9,306 bases of DNA from a bacterium (lineage in GTDB: Bacteria > Verrucomicrobiota > Verrucomicrobiae > JAJYAR01), in NCBI GenBank assembly GCA_021779435.1, contig JAJYAR010000069.1, positions 1-9,306 on the forward strand, written 5' to 3'. Position numbers and translations under genes: made by a program. Below, one piece after another: positions 1 through 7,212 of the stretch (the stretch's first letter is position 1; every line of letters starts with the position of its first letter). The notes under the pieces are model-generated. The model was not told the origin of the DNA, searched no databases, and saw only the letters and a list, made by a program, of their open reading frames with translations.

Positions 1-2142
1 TTCGAGGAGACGGAGTATTCCGAGGCGGCAAGGGCGGAGGCCGTCGCAAAGCATTTCGGAGCCCGGCACCAGACCTACGTGGTCACCGGTCGCGAAGTGG
101 CGAACGACATCGAGACGCTGCTCGGTTCCCTCGACCAGCCGACCGGCGACGGCGTGAACACGTTCTACGCCAGCAAGGTCGCGCGCGCCGGCGGGGTGAC
201 CGTCGCCCTCTCGGGTCTCGGCGGCGACGAGCTTTTCGGCGGATATCCATCGTTCCATGACACCCCGAGGCTCGCGCGCTGGCTTCCGCTGTGGTCGGGC
301 CTGCCCGGGTTTGTGAGGCGGAGCTGCGTGCGCCGGCTGAGGAAGGGCGACACCCGGCAGCGGAAGATCGCCGACGTCCTGGAGTACGCACGGACGATCA
401 ACGACGTCGCCTCGCTGCAGAGGCGCGTATTCTCCGAGGTCGGCCGCCGCGCGCTGCTGAGCCGCGAGGTCGCCGCCGGCATCGGGGCGCTCGATCCGCT
501 GCACCCCTGCCACACGCTGCTCGACGCCGAACTCGAGGGTGCGACGTCCTGCGAGATCGTGAGCGCCTGGGAGCTCAGGACCTACATGGCGGATGTGCTG
601 CTGCGTGACAGCGACGTCATGAGCATGCGGCATTCGCTGGAGCTGCGCGTGCCCTTTGTCGATCGCCGGCTCATCGAGTGGCTCTGGCGGCAGCCGCGGC
701 GCTCGCCCACCCGCCGGAAGGCTTCGCTCTACGAGGCCGTTGCCGACCTGATTCCCGCCGAGCTGGCCGGCAGGGCGAAGCGCGGGTTCACCCTGCCGTT
801 CGCGAAATGGATGAAACGCGAGCTGCGGCCGTTTCTCGAGGAGACCTTCGCGACCGGCAGCATCAGCCGGAGCGGGCTGTTCGCAACCGACGCCGTCAGG
901 CCGCTGTGGCAGGGTTTCCTCGGACGAAACGACACGCGCGAGTGGTCGCGCATCTGGAGCCTTGCCGTGCTGATCGCCTTCGCGAACCGCCGCGCACCCG
1001 CGTTCGCGCCAGCGCCGGAACCCGCGCCGATCCCGATCGCCGACGCCGGACGGCCGGACAGCGGACGACGCAGGAACACTCTGCTGCTCGCGCCGGAGAT
1101 CTATGCGTCGGAGGGCGGGATTCCGCGCATCCTGCAGCTTTACGTGAAGGCGCTCTGCGAGACCAAGGATGACGGCGCCAGCGTGCGTCTTCTTGCGCTG
1201 AACGACCGCGTCACCGACGGCGTTGCCGCTCGTGCCCGGCTGAACGGCAGCCTGGACGAATGGCGCGCGGCCGCCCGCAGCAAGGCGCGTTTTGTCCGCG
1301 AGGCGGTCCGACTCTCGCGGGACACGCAGACGATGGTGTGCGGACACATCCGGCAGCTCCCCATCGCCTGGGCGGCACGGAAGCTGAACGCCAACCTGCG
1401 GTATTATCTCGTCGCGCACGGAATCGAGGTGTGGCGCCCCTTCACCCGGCTCGAGCGCGCCGCGCTCCGCGGTGCCGAGCGAATCCTGTGCGTGAGCGAC
1501 TACACGCGGCGCGAACTGCTCAGGAATTGTGAACTGCCGCCCGAACGCACCGTTGTCCTGCACAACGCGCTGGATCCCTTCTTTGAAATCGAGGCGGGCC
1601 GCCCCCTCGCCGACTGCGATCCGGTGATCCTCATCGTGACGCGGCTCACGTACGTCGACCGCTACAAGGGCGTCCAGCACATGATCGAGGCCATGCCGGC
1701 GATTCGTTCCGCGATCCCGAACGCCACCATGAGAATCATCGGGCGCGGTGACGATGTTCCCCGACTCGAGCGCCTCCGCGACAACCTGGGCATGGGCGCA
1801 GCGATCGACTTCCCGGGGTATGTCGACGACGCGACGCTCGCGGCCGAAATGCGCAACTGCCGGCTGTTCGCGCTTCCCAGCAGGAAGGAAGGCTTCGGCC
1901 TCGTGTTTCTGGAGGCGATGGCGCATGGGCGGCCGTGCCTCGGCGCCCGGGCCGGTGGCATCCCCGAAGTCATCACGCCCGACACCGGCGTCCTTGTCGA
2001 ATACGGGGACGTTGCAGCGATCGCCTCGGCCGCAGTGTCGGCCTTGAGACGCCCGTGGGACGAACAAGCGATCCTGGCGCGTGCCCGCGAATTCTCGTTT
2101 GCGCATTTCAAGACACGGCTCAACGAACTCCTTGCCGGATGA
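1..2142 (+). CDS. Asparagine-synthase-like amidotransferase fused to GT4 glycosyltransferase (5' partial)
   Basis: The reading frame is open from base 1, so the start and the N-terminal glutaminase part lie upstream; 713 codons are visible. Bases 1-990 encode the C-terminal part of an asparagine synthetase (AsnB family) synthase domain. It shows EYSEA near the left edge, DGVNT, the SGLGGDELFGGY loop at 211-246, a DSDVMSMRHSLELRVPFVD stretch and KRGFTLPFAKW. A Pro/Ala-rich linker follows (about 991-1074). A complete GT4 domain then runs from 1075 to the stop, with an HGIEVW segment, a TRLTYVDRYKG donor-site segment and the E-x7-E motif (Glu codons at 1888 and 1912) followed by GGIPEVIT. Family knowledge: AsnB-like proteins move glutamine ammonia onto an ATP-activated carboxylate, and in surface-glycan clusters some amidate uronic acids; GT4 enzymes are retaining transferases. 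Inference: one cytoplasmic protein may amidate a sugar and transfer it. No plausible separate start was found near the domain border. The stop overlaps the next start (ATGA at 2139). Confidence 0.9.
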   Translation, partial: FEETEYSEAARAEAVAKHFGARHQTYVVTGREVANDIETLLGSLDQPTGDGVNTFYASKVARAGGVTVALSGLGGDELFGGYPSFHDTPRLARWLPLWSGLPGFVRRSCVRRLRKGDTRQRKIADVLEYARTINDVASLQRRVFSEVGRRALLSREVAAGIGALDPLHPCHTLLDAELEGATSCEIVSAWELRTYMADVLLRDSDVMSMRHSLELRVPFVDRRLIEWLWRQPRRSPTRRKASLYEAVADLIPAELAGRAKRGFTLPFAKWMKRELRPFLEETFATGSISRSGLFATDAVRPLWQGFLGRNDTREWSRIWSLAVLIAFANRRAPAFAPAPEPAPIPIADAGRPDSGRRRNTLLLAPEIYASEGGIPRILQLYVKALCETKDDGASVRLLALNDRVTDGVAARARLNGSLDEWRAAARSKARFVREAVRLSRDTQTMVCGHIRQLPIAWAARKLNANLRYYLVAHGIEVWRPFTRLERAALRGAERILCVSDYTRRELLRNCELPPERTVVLHNALDPFFEIEAGRPLADCDPVILIVTRLTYVDRYKGVQHMIEAMPAIRSAIPNATMRIIGRGDDVPRLERLRDNLGMGAAIDFPGYVDDATLAAEMRNCRLFALPSRKEGFGLVFLEAMAHGRPCLGARAGGIPEVITPDTGVLVEYGDVAAIASAAVSALRRPWDEQAILARAREFSFAHFKTRLNELLAG
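991..1074 (+). other. Pro/Ala-rich interdomain linker in the AsnB-GT4 fusion
   Basis: These 28 codons join the end of the asparagine-synthase domain (after FANRR) to the first beta strand of the GT4 domain (NTLLLAPEIY, from 1075). The encoded stretch is rich in Pro and Ala, then in Gly, Arg and Asp, and looks like a flexible tether. The frame is open throughout. There is no in-frame ATG close to the GT4 start, which supports a true two-domain protein rather than two genes read together by mistake. Confidence 0.65.
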
Positions 2143-2996
2143 ATGACACGACAGCCAGCGCCGCCACGGAACTTCCCGCCGTCGTTCTCGAAGCCCGGTG
2201 CTCGACGCGACACTACTGGCGCGACCTCTGGCAGTACCGGGAACTCCTCTACTTTCTCGCCTGGCGCGATGTGAAGGTCCGCTACAAGCAGGCGGTGCTC
2301 GGCGCGGCCTGGGCGTTGATCCAGCCGGTGGTGACGATGGTGCTGTTCACGTTCGTCTTCAAGAAGCTCGCCAACATGCCGTCGGGCAGCATCCCCGCCG
2401 AGGCATACCCGCTGCTCGTGATGTCGGGCCTCCTGCCGTGGCAGCTCTTCTCCTCGGCACTCTCGGGATCGAGCGCGAGTCTCGTCGGGAATGCGCACCT
2501 CGTCTCAAAGGTTTACTTCCCGCGCCTGATCGTTCCGCTCGCGTCACTCGCCGTCGCTCTCGTCGACTTTGCCATCGTGCTCGTCCTCTATGCGGTCATG
2601 GCCGTGTGGTTCGGCTTCCTGCCGGGATGGCACGTGGTGTTCCTTCCCCTTTTCGTCGCGGCGGCGCTGGTGATTGCGCTCGGCGCAGGGCTTTGGCTCA
2701 CGGCGTTGACGGTCAAGTACCGCGACTTCCGGTTCATCGTCCCGTTCCTGCTTCAGGTCGGGGTGTTCGCCACGCCCGTGGGCTACCGCGCCGACACGCT
2801 GCACAGCTGGAGCGGAATCCTGGCGCTGAATCCGCTCACCGGCGTGATCGAGGGATTCCGCTGGTGCCTGCTTCAGGGCGACTTTCGCCTTTCGCCGGGA
2901 TCGCTGGCGGTCTCCGCCGCCACTGGCGCGTGCCTCGTGGCGTCCGGGGTGTGGTACTTCCGTTCAACTGAACGCACGTTCGCCGACGTCATCTGA
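2139..2996 (+). CDS. wzm: ABC-2 type polysaccharide export permease (Wzm-like)
   Basis: This 285-residue inner-membrane protein is the usual length for Wzm/KpsM/TagG-type permeases, two of which form the channel that moves a lipid-linked polysaccharide to the periplasm. An amphipathic N-terminal segment (about residues 33-53, YRELLYFLAWRDVKVRYKQ) resembles the gate helix of the family. Hydrophobic stretches fall at about residues 54-75, 91-110, 130-160, 164-191, 200-216 and 253-273. Typical sequences are the cytoplasmic KYRDF (193-197) and NPLTGVIEGFRW (231-242). The start chosen is the ATG at 2139, which overlaps the upstream stop as ATGA. An in-frame extension further upstream only reads the GT4 gene in the wrong frame. 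No Shine-Dalgarno sequence is visible, so translation is probably coupled to the preceding gene. The ATPase gene follows after 2 bases. Confidence 0.93.
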   Translation: MNDTTASAATELPAVVLEARCSTRHYWRDLWQYRELLYFLAWRDVKVRYKQAVLGAAWALIQPVVTMVLFTFVFKKLANMPSGSIPAEAYPLLVMSGLLPWQLFSSALSGSSASLVGNAHLVSKVYFPRLIVPLASLAVALVDFAIVLVLYAVMAVWFGFLPGWHVVFLPLFVAAALVIALGAGLWLTALTVKYRDFRFIVPFLLQVGVFATPVGYRADTLHSWSGILALNPLTGVIEGFRWCLLQGDFRLSPGSLAVSAATGACLVASGVWYFRSTERTFADVI

Positions 2997-2998
2997 CC

Positions 2999-4234
2999 AT
3001 GTCCTCACCTGTCATCACCGTCGAGGGGCTGGCCAAGAAATACCGGCTCGGTGTTGCCCGCCAGGAGACGCTGCGCGATCGCATCACCCAGGTGTTCCGC
3101 CAGGTCCGGTCGCTCAAGGGAGCGAAGCCGGCGCGCGAGGACTTCTGGGCGCTGCGCGACATCTCGTTCGAGGTGCAGCGGGGGGAAGTGCTCGGGATCA
3201 TCGGACGCAACGGCGCCGGAAAATCGACGCTCCTGAAGGTGCTCTCGCGGATCACCGAGCCCACGAACGGCAAGGTGACGATCCGTGGACGCGTCGCCAG
3301 CCTGCTCGAGGTCGGCACAGGTTTCCACCCGGAGCTCAGCGGGCGCGAGAACGTGTTTCTCAACGGCGCCATCCTTGGCATGTCGCGCGCGGAAATCCGC
3401 AGGAAGTTCGACGAGATCGTCGCGTTTGCGGAGGTGGAACGGTTTCTCGACACGCCGGTGAAGCACTACTCGAGCGGCATGTACGTCCGGCTCGCCTTCG
3501 CCGTCGCGGCGCACCTGGAGCCCGAGATTCTCATCGTTGACGAGGTGCTCGCCGTCGGCGACATGGCCTTCCAGGAAAAGTGTCTCGGGAAAATGGAGTC
3601 GGTCGCGAAGCAGGAGGGCCGCACCGTGCTTTTCGTCAGCCACAACATCAGCGCCGTCGCGGCCTTCTGCAGCCGCGGGCTGCTGCTGGACGCCGGCGCG
3701 GTCCGGCTCGACGGCACCACGGCGGCGGCGATCGAGGGATATCTTCAGTCGCGCTCAGGCGGAGCGGCGCGAGGCACCGCCTTCTCCGCGCCGCGACCCG
3801 AGAGCGGCTCCCCGCTCGAAATCACCGGCGTTTCCCTGAATCACGGGACCCCCGTCACGCATCGCGAGCCGCTCGTCGTCTCCATCCGGTTCAGGACGCG
3901 CACCGGGCTTCCGGGCGCCGGCTTTGGGATCGGCTTCTGCTCGCTTGACGGCCGCCGCATCCTGACCTGTGACAGCGATTACGCGGGCAGCTTCCTCCCG
4001 GTCCCCGCGGCCGGGGAGTACGAGGCGCGGCTCTCGATCCCCGTTCTCGACCTCGTCCCCACGCGATATCGCCTCGACGTGGCGGCGTTCAGCAACACAC
4101 GCGCCCTTCACCACTACGCTCCCGACTGCATGCTCGTCGATGTGCAGCCCGGCGCCCGGACGCCGCCTTACATGAACGGGCTCCAGGGCGAGGTCAGGCC
4201 GCCCGCCGACTGGCAGGTTTCAACGCTCCCATGA
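2999..4234 (+). CDS. wzt: ABC polysaccharide export ATPase with C-terminal glycan-binding domain (Wzt-like)
   Basis: A 411-residue ATPase that would pair with the permease just upstream. The nucleotide-binding domain covers about residues 1-245, with Walker A GRNGAGKST (69-77), the family stretch EVGTGFHPELSGREN (104-118), signature YSSGM (157-161), Walker B ILIVDE (177-182), and the switch His in SHN (His215). About residues 260-400 form a separate region of beta character, as in long Wzt proteins whose C-terminal domain binds the finished or capped end of the O-polysaccharide. Short capsule ATPases such as KpsT (about 220 residues) lack it. This suggests that export depends on recognising a particular chain end. 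The start at 2999 lies 2 bases after the wzm stop, with no clear Shine-Dalgarno sequence; the stop overlaps the methyltransferase start (ATGA at 4231). Confidence 0.93.
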   Translation: MSSPVITVEGLAKKYRLGVARQETLRDRITQVFRQVRSLKGAKPAREDFWALRDISFEVQRGEVLGIIGRNGAGKSTLLKVLSRITEPTNGKVTIRGRVASLLEVGTGFHPELSGRENVFLNGAILGMSRAEIRRKFDEIVAFAEVERFLDTPVKHYSSGMYVRLAFAVAAHLEPEILIVDEVLAVGDMAFQEKCLGKMESVAKQEGRTVLFVSHNISAVAAFCSRGLLLDAGAVRLDGTTAAAIEGYLQSRSGGAARGTAFSAPRPESGSPLEITGVSLNHGTPVTHREPLVVSIRFRTRTGLPGAGFGIGFCSLDGRRILTCDSDYAGSFLPVPAAGEYEARLSIPVLDLVPTRYRLDVAAFSNTRALHHYAPDCMLVDVQPGARTPPYMNGLQGEVRPPADWQVSTLP

Positions 4235-4908
4235 GCCTCGCTCATCATCTTCGGATCATCCGGAACCAGCTCAACCTGGCGGTCGCCCGCCATGTCCTGG
4301 GCACCGCTGGTTTCAGCACGGGACTCGGCCAATCGGCCTGGCTGCTGCACGGACTCACCCGGTCGCTCCGGCCCGCCGTCGCGGTGGAGATCGGCACCGC
4401 CCGCGGCTGGTCGGCCTGCCACATCGGCCTCGCATTGCGGGAGAATGTCGAGGGGCGGCTCTACGCGATCGATCCGCATCAGGACACCGCGTGGAACGAC
4501 ACAGACGGTCGCGGCTCAACCACGCTCGACGTCCTGAAGCGAAACCTGCGCCGCATGCGGCTCGAACCGTACGTCGAGATCGTCCGAAAGGACTCCGCTG
4601 CCGCGGCGGCGGCCTGGACGCTGCCGATCGACCTGCTGTTCATCGATGGCGACCACTCCTACGAAGGCGTGCGCAGGGACTGGGAGCTGTTCTCGCCCCA
4701 TGTCCGGCCGTTCGGCGTCATCGTGTTTCACGACACGACCTGGGAGCTGCACAAGGGTGATCCTTATTACCGCTCGGACATGGGCGTGCCGAGATTCGTC
4801 AACGAACTGCGCGCCGCCGGACATCCGGTGATCACCATCGACCGGGACTGCGGCATCAGCATGGTCCAGCGCCCGGCTGGCGGCATCGACCTCGTCCCCG
4901 CAAAATGA
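4231..4908 (+). CDS. Class I SAM-dependent methyltransferase (Methyltransf_24 type)
   Basis: A 225-residue soluble protein. The SAM-binding motif I is VEIGTARGW (52-60), followed by AIDPH with the ribose-binding acidic residue Asp81. The motif IDGDHSYEGV (138-147) and the later FHDT (166-169) carry the acidic and His residues typical of the metal-dependent O-methyltransferase-like group that includes CmcI/TylF-type enzymes. The acceptor cannot be read from the sequence. Lying directly after the long Wzt and before glycosyltransferases, it most likely methylates a sugar of the polymer, possibly the terminal cap seen by the Wzt C-terminal domain; that is inference. Residues 123-128 are a run of six Ala. 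The start is the ATG at 4231, overlapping the wzt stop, and MSLAHHL leads straight into a helix. The stop overlaps the next start at 4905. A catalytic role other than methyl transfer cannot be excluded. Confidence 0.85.
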   Translation: MSLAHHLRIIRNQLNLAVARHVLGTAGFSTGLGQSAWLLHGLTRSLRPAVAVEIGTARGWSACHIGLALRENVEGRLYAIDPHQDTAWNDTDGRGSTTLDVLKRNLRRMRLEPYVEIVRKDSAAAAAAWTLPIDLLFIDGDHSYEGVRRDWELFSPHVRPFGVIVFHDTTWELHKGDPYYRSDMGVPRFVNELRAAGHPVITIDRDCGISMVQRPAGGIDLVPAK

Positions 4909-6188
4909 GCAGCCTCGCCGGATTCGACACGTCCCTTGCCCGCCGCAGCGATGGCGATGGAACGATGAACATCGGAATCCTGGCGTCCTTTTTCGCGTTC
5001 GACGACAAGACCGACAGCGGGATCGCCCAGCACTATCGGATCCTGGCCGACGCCCTTGCCGCCGAGGGGCACCGCGTGCACGTCATTCACCCCACGATGG
5101 CAGTGGATGCGGCACGCGAAAACGCCGCCCGCCTCAATCCCGCGTGGTCCTGCGACATCGTGCGCGCCAGCCCGCCGCGAATCCTGCTCCGCTGCTCGGC
5201 GTTCAGCTGGCCGCTGTGGCTGCTATGGCATCACCTTTGGGCGTCCAAGGCCGCCGACCAAGCCCTCAACGCCGCCACCGCCCGCCTGAAGCTCGAGATT
5301 GTCGAGACGCACGCCTTCAACTTTCCCGCCCTGTTTCCGCTTCGCAGGAAGATTCGTCCGAGAATCATCACGCGTGTGTCGACAACGATGGGCCAGATGG
5401 TCGCGATCGGCTCCGTGCACTCGCGCGTGCACCGCTGGCAGGCATCGCTCGAGAAGCACGTCACACACCGGAGTGACGCGCTCCTGACACACACGCTGCA
5501 ACATCGCGATCTGGTCAGCCAACTCGAGGGCTACGATCCGGCGCGGTTCGCCATCGTCCCGCACGGCGTGCCCGATCCCGGCGAGCCTCCGAGGACCCCA
5601 AACACGACGCCCGGCGTGATCCGCTTCCTGTACGTCGGCCGGTTCGACGAGCGGAAGGGCATCGATGTGCTCCTCAAGGCACTCCCGATCCTCTGCGAGG
5701 CGTGCCCCGACGTCGTGTTCACGCTCGCCGGTTCGCATGGCGAGGGCACCGTGTGGCAGGAGTTCGCGGCCGCACATCCTTCACTCGTCGGCACCCGCGT
5801 CCACTCGCTCGGGCGCGTGACGCAGGAGCGGCGCTCGGAGCTCTATGCCGGATGCGACGTGCTCGTGGCGCCGTCGCGATACGAATCGTTCGGCCTGATC
5901 TTCATCGAGGCGATGAGCTATGGGAAACCGGTCATCGGCTGCTCTGCGGGCGGGATGCCCGAGGTCATCACCGACGGCACGACCGGTCTGCTGGCGAAGC
6001 CGGGCGATGTCACCACCCTCGCTCAGGCAATGATCACGCTTGCAAAGGATCACGCGCTCAGGGCGCGGTTCGGCCGCGCCGCCCGCAGGGATTTCGTGGA
6101 ACGCTTCAGCGCCACGGCGATGGCGCGGCGCAGCGTGGAACTCTATCGCACCGTCGCCTCCTCCTCAGCCGTGATGAACGCCCGATGA
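4905..6188 (+). CDS. GT4 family glycosyltransferase
   Basis: A 427-residue retaining glycosyltransferase of GT-B fold, expected to use a nucleotide sugar at the cytoplasmic membrane face. The N-terminal Rossmann half begins at MNIGILASFF (residue 21) and contains SGIAQHY. The C-terminal half shows FLYVGRFDERKG (241-252), LYAGCDVLVAPSRYE, and the E-x7-E motif (Glu327 and Glu335), followed by GGMPEVITDGTTG. Donor and acceptor cannot be predicted. The start is ambiguous: the ATG at 4905 forms ATGA with the upstream stop, matching the cluster pattern, while the ATG at 4965 would put the first beta strand at the N-terminus, as is usual in the family. Neither has a strong Shine-Dalgarno sequence, and I kept 4905 because of the overlap. 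The stop overlaps the fucosyltransferase start at 6185. Confidence 0.92.
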   Translation: MSSLAGFDTSLARRSDGDGTMNIGILASFFAFDDKTDSGIAQHYRILADALAAEGHRVHVIHPTMAVDAARENAARLNPAWSCDIVRASPPRILLRCSAFSWPLWLLWHHLWASKAADQALNAATARLKLEIVETHAFNFPALFPLRRKIRPRIITRVSTTMGQMVAIGSVHSRVHRWQASLEKHVTHRSDALLTHTLQHRDLVSQLEGYDPARFAIVPHGVPDPGEPPRTPNTTPGVIRFLYVGRFDERKGIDVLLKALPILCEACPDVVFTLAGSHGEGTVWQEFAAAHPSLVGTRVHSLGRVTQERRSELYAGCDVLVAPSRYESFGLIFIEAMSYGKPVIGCSAGGMPEVITDGTTGLLAKPGDVTTLAQAMITLAKDHALRARFGRAARRDFVERFSATAMARRSVELYRTVASSSAVMNAR

Positions 6189-7156
6189 CATCGGCCGCCG
6201 GATCGAAAGTTGTCCCCGCGCTTCCCGCCGCGTCCTCGCGCCTGTCCGCCGTGTTCGGCTGGCTGCGCTTCAAACCGGACCACGTCGCCGCGACCATCGC
6301 CGGCGGGCTCGGCAATCAGTTGTTTCAATACGCCGCCGCACGCGCACTGGCGCTTCGGCTTCGCATGCCGCTCCGGGTCGATCATTCGGATTCCGCCGAC
6401 GAGTACGGCCGCACGTTCGGGCTCGAGGAGTTTGGTCTCGGGATCACGCGCCTCTCGGATCGGGAACGCGCGCTCTGGCTGGGACCCGGCGCGGGACGAA
6501 GCACGCAGCGCTTTCCCTGCCGCTGGGCGGACCGCTGGCTCCTGCGCCGGCGCCTCATCGAGCCGAATCAGCAGTTCGACGCCACGTTGCTGCTGCGGAG
6601 GCGTCCGGCGTTTCTGAACGGGCTCTGGCAGAGCGAAACGTATTTCAGCGAGCAGGCCCCGGAGCTTCGCCGGGAGTTCCTGCGGCATACGCCTGATTTC
6701 AGCGGCGAGCCGCTTTTTGACCAACTGCGGCAGCCCGACAGCGTCGCGCTGCATGTCCGCCGCGGGGACTATCTCGAGCCGGGCGTCAAGGCGCTGCTGG
6801 GGCTCTGCACGCCCGGATACTACCGGCAGGCCGCGGTGGTGGTTCGCGCGGCGGTTCCGTCGGCGCGGTTCTTCCTTTTTTCGAACGATCCCGAGTGGGT
6901 CCGCTCCACGCCGGCGCTCGCCAGCCTGGGAACGGTGGTTCCTTCCAACGAGCGGAGTCCCTCCTGGAACCTCCGACTCATGTCGCAGTGCCGTCATTTC
7001 ATCACGGCCAACAGCTCCTTCAGCTGGTGGGCGGCCTGGCTTGGCGAGAAACCGGGCTCGGTCGTGTGCTGTCCGGCTCCGTGGTTCACGTCGGCTCCGG
7101 GCTATCAGCGTCACATCGTACCCGACCGCTGGCGCTCGATCGCGCAGAACGCATGA
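6185..7156 (+). CDS. GT11 alpha-1,2-fucosyltransferase-like glycosyltransferase
   Basis: A 323-residue protein with the hallmark motifs of GT11: GGLGNQLFQYA (40-50), HVRRGDY (190-196; the HxRRxDY motif tied to GDP-fucose binding) and TANSSFSWWAAWL (274-286). Family members transfer fucose from GDP-fucose, usually in alpha-1,2 linkage; some use a related GDP-deoxysugar. It therefore suggests a fucosylated (or similar) surface glycan, with GDP-fucose genes elsewhere. The start is the ATG at 6185 (ATGA overlap with the GT4 stop). It gives about 30 residues more than usual before the glycine-rich motif; a GTG at 6251 (residue 23) would give a more typical N-terminus, but with no better ribosome site. 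A longer in-frame reading upstream is only a shadow of the GT4 gene. The stop overlaps the mini-ORF start at 7153. Confidence 0.92.
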   Translation: MTSAAGSKVVPALPAASSRLSAVFGWLRFKPDHVAATIAGGLGNQLFQYAAARALALRLRMPLRVDHSDSADEYGRTFGLEEFGLGITRLSDRERALWLGPGAGRSTQRFPCRWADRWLLRRRLIEPNQQFDATLLLRRRPAFLNGLWQSETYFSEQAPELRREFLRHTPDFSGEPLFDQLRQPDSVALHVRRGDYLEPGVKALLGLCTPGYYRQAAVVVRAAVPSARFFLFSNDPEWVRSTPALASLGTVVPSNERSPSWNLRLMSQCRHFITANSSFSWWAAWLGEKPGSVVCCPAPWFTSAPGYQRHIVPDRWRSIAQNA

Positions 7157-7212
7157 GCCTCCGCTTCGACCTTTCCGCAGCCGTCCGGCGCAACGTGCCC
7201 GGCAGCGCATGA
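7153..7212 (+). CDS. Possible 19-residue coupling mini-ORF between GT11 and GT2 genes
   Basis: The gap between the GT11 stop and the GT2 start holds a complete 20-codon frame encoding MSLRFDLSAAVRRNVPGSA. Its ATG overlaps the GT11 stop (ATGA at 7153) and its TGA overlaps the GT2 start (ATGA at 7209), exactly like the other junctions in this cluster. The peptide matches no family I recognise. Two readings are possible: a relay that lets ribosomes terminate and restart across the gap, or the fused ends of a gene whose middle was deleted. A chance frame of this length is also possible. No Shine-Dalgarno sequence precedes it. It is the only spacer in the window longer than 2 bases. Confidence 0.4.
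   Translation: MSLRFDLSAAVRRNVPGSA

Noticed and set aside
79..81. GTG at 79 as start of the amidotransferase-GT4 gene
   Set aside because: The frame is open to base 1, and the codons before 79 already encode asparagine-synthase sequence (EYSEA and following), so the start is outside the window.
1935..2138. Upstream extension of the wzm frame
   Set aside because: It overlaps the conserved end of the GT4 domain in another frame; the ATG at 2139 with the ATGA overlap gives the normal permease length.
1662..2498. Antisense open frame of 278 codons across GT4 and wzm
   Set aside because: It has no recognisable motif and sits opposite well-supported genes; a GC-bias shadow.
3005..3643. Antisense frame of 212 codons opposite the Wzt ATPase domain
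   Set aside because: It mirrors the ATPase motifs codon for codon and has no family features of its own.
1912..6000. Similar blocks in the two GT4 genes (GGIPEVIT and GGMPEVIT) as a sign of recent duplication
   Set aside because: This is the conserved donor-binding region of the GT4 family; the rest of the two proteins differs strongly.
5702..6184. Upstream extension of the GT11 frame
   Set aside because: It lies inside the GT4 gene and encodes Arg-rich sequence with no homology; the start at 6185 fits.
6717..7208. Upstream extension of the first GT2 frame
   Set aside because: It overlaps the GT11 catalytic motifs out of frame; GT2 proteins start close to the SIVIPAF strand.
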